A stretch of DNA of 34,083 nt from Acidaminococcus fermentans_A (GTDB lineage: Bacteria; Bacillota; Negativicutes; Acidaminococcales; Acidaminococcaceae): positions 1 through 34,083 of the forward strand of contig NZ_JBQOUY010000025.1 of NCBI RefSeq assembly GCF_052216985.1. The letters run 5' to 3'. Shown in pieces: positions 31,835 through 34,083 of the stretch (the first letter of the stretch is position 1; each line of letters starts with the position of its first letter). The notes under the pieces are model-generated. The model ran no database searches. It had not been told where the DNA came from and saw only the letters and a list, made by a program, of their open reading frames with translations. Both the position numbers and the translations under genes were made by a program.

Positions 31835-32602
31835 TTATTTTAAGCTATCACGTTTTACCTTCTTAAGCCTTACTATCATTACCATAGGAATTTCTTTGTT
31901 GGTTTTAAAACATTCTTCATAAAATCCATCAATGACAAATCCAGCTCTAAAACAAAGGTTAAAAATATCTTGTATGGAACGATGATAATAAATCTGCTCT
32001 TTCGGTTGCCCTTCAATCGCTATATCATAGTAACTGTGCGGTGTCATATATTTTTCAGTCAACGTGACAAAACAAGGGTGTTGCGTTGCAAAGACAAAAA
32101 TTCCGCTTTCCTGCAACAGTTCATAAACAGCCATAAGAAGTGGTTCAATATCCGTAATATCCATAATTGCCATATTAGAAACTGCTTTCGTAAAGGCTCG
32201 ATTTCTTTTTAATTCTAATATACTTTTTCTATCGGTCGCATCCGCCACACAAAATTCAATTTGTTTTGCATATTGTGATTGCCGTCTTTTAGCCAATTCT
32301 ATCATTTTTTTGCTGTAATCAAAAGCGACAACCGAAGCGCCTCTTTGTGCAAGATACGAAGAATAATTTCCATTGCCACACGCAATATCCAAAATGTAAT
32401 CCGCAGGATTAGGAGATAGAAGTTCCGTTACTTTGGGACGCACTACCTCTCTGTGAAATTCATTAGATTCGTCACCCATTGCATTATCCCAAAATTGTGC
32501 GTTCTCCTCCCAGATTTTTTTACTTTCCTCTGTTCCCATGTTCTCTCCCACTCCCCAAATTTGCTTTTTTGCTTCCATTAAATCTTCCTTACTATATTCC
32601 AT
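31835..32602 (-). CDS. Class I SAM-dependent methyltransferase
   Basis: A 255-aa protein with the SAM-binding fold: motif I ILDIACGNGNYSSYLAQRG (about residue 70), acidic motif II VVAFDYSKKMIELA and a motif IV-like TKAVSNMAIMDITD. The substrate is unknown. The gene is strongly AT-rich compared with everything around it, which suggests separate acquisition with or before tet(W). GGAGGG lies five bases before the ATG. It follows tet(W) by 50 bases on the same strand and may be cotranscribed. Confidence 0.88.
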   Translation of the reverse strand: MEYSKEDLMEAKKQIWGVGENMGTEESKKIWEENAQFWDNAMGDESNEFHREVVRPKVTELLSPNPADYILDIACGNGNYSSYLAQRGASVVAFDYSKKMIELAKRRQSQYAKQIEFCVADATDRKSILELKRNRAFTKAVSNMAIMDITDIEPLLMAVYELLQESGIFVFATQHPCFVTLTEKYMTPHSYYDIAIEGQPKEQIYYHRSIQDIFNLCFRAGFVIDGFYEECFKTNKEIPMVMIVRLKKVKRDSLK

Positions 32603-32652
32603 TGTTACCCTCCATAACTTCTGATTGTTGCCGTCTTGACGATTATGTATCT

Positions 32653-34083
32653 TTACATTACCTTCTGAAACATATGGCGCACCTTGTCCAGGCGGCTGTT
32701 TGGACGGCGGGGCTGGATGACCGGCTGACCGACAGCGGCCTGATATCCTTTCAGCTCTGTAAGGCATACGCTCCGCCCGTTGGTGTAAAAGGCCAGATCA
32801 GTACGGTATGCCTGTATACAGCGGGCGGGAATCTCGCCAGTAAAGACAACTTCATCCTTTTTTACCTGGGCCGTTTCGATGGTGGCACAGTATTTCGGTG
32901 CATCATGATAAGCCCTGGAAAGGTATTCCTGGGGCGCATAGAGGATGAAGGAGAGATAAGGTTCCAGCAGCTGCGTCCCCGATTCCTTCAATGCCTGTTC
33001 CAATACAATCGGGGCCAATGAGCGGAAGTCCGCCGGCGTGCTGACCGGACTGTAATAAAGCCCGTATTCAAAGCAAATCTTACAGTCCGTTACGTTCCAG
33101 CCGAACAAGCCCTGCTCCAGCCCGTAACGGATACCATCCCTGACAGCGTTTTGAAAACTCTGGTTCAAGTATCCCAGCGAAACCCGGCTCTCGTATTGTA
33201 CACCGGAGCCAAGCGAGAGTGGTGTAACAGACAGTCCTATGGATGCCCAAAACGGGTTGGGCGGCACCTCGATATGGATGGTGTGGCTGGCTGCTTTGAG
33301 CGGCCGCTCCATATAAATGACGGAGGGTTCCTTTACCACTGTTTCAAGCTTGTATTTTTCCGACAGCAAAGCGGAAACAACCTCCAACTGCACCCGGCCC
33401 AAAAAAGAAAGAATGATCTCATGGGTGATGGAATCCACTTCGCAACGCAAAAGCGGGTCAGTATCCGCAAGTTGCGTAAGAGCGTCCAGCAGCCGTTCTC
33501 TTTGCGCTGCCGTTTTCGGCGCAATCGTCGTCCGCAGCATGGGGAGGGGGTCCTCGCGCCACCTTTTACGAGGGAGCCGGGTTTGGTCCCCTAATACATC
33601 GTTTAACCTCACGCTGTCGCTGGGAAGGATAACAATTTCACCCTGATAAGCGGTGTCTGTCCGAACAATTTCCCCTTTGGATGGAATACGCATCTCTGTG
33701 ATTTTCAGCTTTTCTCTCCCGGCCAGGGCCACCGTATCCCGCAGGCGCAGCGTTCCGCTGTATAACCGTAGATAGACACGCCGCTGGCCGCAATCGGTGT
33801 ACTCAACCTTGAAAACGCTGCCGCATAGGGCGGCGCCCCCCTGTTCCCCAATCGGTTGGAACAGCCCTGTCACCGCATCCATCAACGGTTGAATGCCAAG
33901 GCCATTTTTGGCGCTGCCATGATAGACTGGGAACAGGGAGGCGTCTTGAACCCGCTGCTGTTCCTCCCGCGCAAGTTTTTCCCGGCTGATTGGTTCTCCT
34001 GCGATATACTTTTCCAATAATTCATCGTTATTTTCGATGACCGCATCCCATGCTTCTATGTCGGTATTTTCCTCCAGGACTAT
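32653..34083 (-). CDS. tet(W): Tetracycline resistance ribosomal protection protein, partial
   Basis: The last 476 residues of an EF-G-like GTPase that releases tetracycline from the ribosome. The gene runs off the right edge; about 160 N-terminal residues with the GTP-binding motifs are missing from view. The visible part (IVLEENTDIEAWDAVIENN onward, FKVEYTDCGQRRVYLRLYSG, HIEVPPNPFWASIGLSVTPL) matches Tet(W) as remembered almost residue for residue. A few positions and the C-terminus (MFQKVM rather than MFSKIT) differ. SLFPVYHGSAKN is closer to Tet(O) at that spot, so a mosaic tet(O/W) cannot be excluded without the 5' part. Confidence 0.93.
   Translation of the reverse strand: MVLEENTDIEAWDAVIENNDELLEKYIAGEPISREKLAREEQQRVQDASLFPVYHGSAKNGLGIQPLMDAVTGLFQPIGEQGGAALCGSVFKVEYTDCGQRRVYLRLYSGTLRLRDTVALAGREKLKITEMRIPSKGEIVRTDTAYQGEIVILPSDSVRLNDVLGDQTRLPRKRWREDPLPMLRTTIAPKTAAQRERLLDALTQLADTDPLLRCEVDSITHEIILSFLGRVQLEVVSALLSEKYKLETVVKEPSVIYMERPLKAASHTIHIEVPPNPFWASIGLSVTPLSLGSGVQYESRVSLGYLNQSFQNAVRDGIRYGLEQGLFGWNVTDCKICFEYGLYYSPVSTPADFRSLAPIVLEQALKESGTQLLEPYLSFILYAPQEYLSRAYHDAPKYCATIETAQVKKDEVVFTGEIPARCIQAYRTDLAFYTNGRSVCLTELKGYQAAVGQPVIQPRRPNSRLDKVRHMFQKVM

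Larger units (their letters stand above)
24058..34083. mobile_element. Mobilizable element with tet(W), left portion
   Basis: Runs from the helicase break to the window edge. It carries a large serine recombinase next to the junction, replication genes (RepA-like, DnaC-like), relaxase, MobC and oriT, a Tn916-like sigma/HTH pair, a methyltransferase and tet(W). Gene content resembles Tn4451/Tn5397-type elements. No type IV secretion genes are visible. The other end, which should hold the N-terminal part of the helicase gene, is outside the window. The left boundary is placed at the loss of the helicase frame and is accurate to perhaps ten bases. Confidence 0.85.

Noticed and set aside
31835..34083. 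Insertion sequence flanking the methyltransferase or tet(W)
   Set aside because: No transposase fragment, terminal inverted repeats or target duplication could be seen.
1..34083. CRISPR array, phage structural genes or restriction-modification system
   Set aside because: No regularly spaced repeats, Cas proteins, capsid or tail genes or nuclease partner were found; the lone methyltransferase lacks DNA-methylase motifs such as DPPY.

Overview
The window looks like a moderately high-GC Firmicutes chromosome, probably a gut Negativicute (Acidaminococcus- or Megasphaera-like). That guess rests on the gene set and style and is weak. It has two parts. Positions 1-24057 are host chromosome. Positions ~24058 to the right edge (34083) are the left portion of an integrated mobilizable element that carries a tet(W)-type tetracycline resistance gene.

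Host part, left to right: a LysR regulator (+); tmRNA with promoter and terminator (-); a diaminopimelate/lysine operon dapB-asd-dapG-dapA (-) behind a lysine riboswitch with its own terminator; a long run of minus-strand genes (a small unknown protein, dUTPase, an exported protein, an 89-aa protein, a TenI-like protein, peptidase C, an EamA transporter, a DUF4153 membrane protein, a DUF3298-type exported protein); a PC4/YdbC-like protein nested in frame at the 3' end of a YolD-like gene, which overlaps a Y-family DNA polymerase with a LexA-like box at its promoter; a plus-strand operon of an M20 peptidase and two membrane proteins; thiW-thiM (-) behind a thiamine-riboswitch-like leader; a YkvI-type transporter; a MATE exporter; and the C-terminal two thirds of an Lhr-like helicase.

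Mobile part: the helicase reading frame is broken at about 24057, where the element begins. From that end it carries, nearly all on the minus strand, a large serine recombinase (TnpX/TndX type), a TnpW-like protein, a DnaC-like ATPase, a RepA-type replication initiator, a cysteine-rich VLP-type protein, a MobA/MobL relaxase, MobC, a recognisable oriT, an HTH/sigma-factor pair like orf8/orf7 of Tn916, an AT-rich methyltransferase gene and the 3' three quarters of tet(W). No conjugation (type IV secretion) genes are visible, so within the window it reads as a mobilizable rather than self-transmissible element. One small AT-rich gene lies on the opposite strand beside the recombinase and shares a promoter-linked motif with it.

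No wholly new system is proven. The best leads are the divergent thiamine-type leader whose terminator occupies the thiW ribosome binding site, the shared TCCGTGGTA motif at two element promoters, the nested YolD/PC4 gene pair with a palindromic promoter, the shortened DUF3100-like transporter with its partner, and the helicase disruption.
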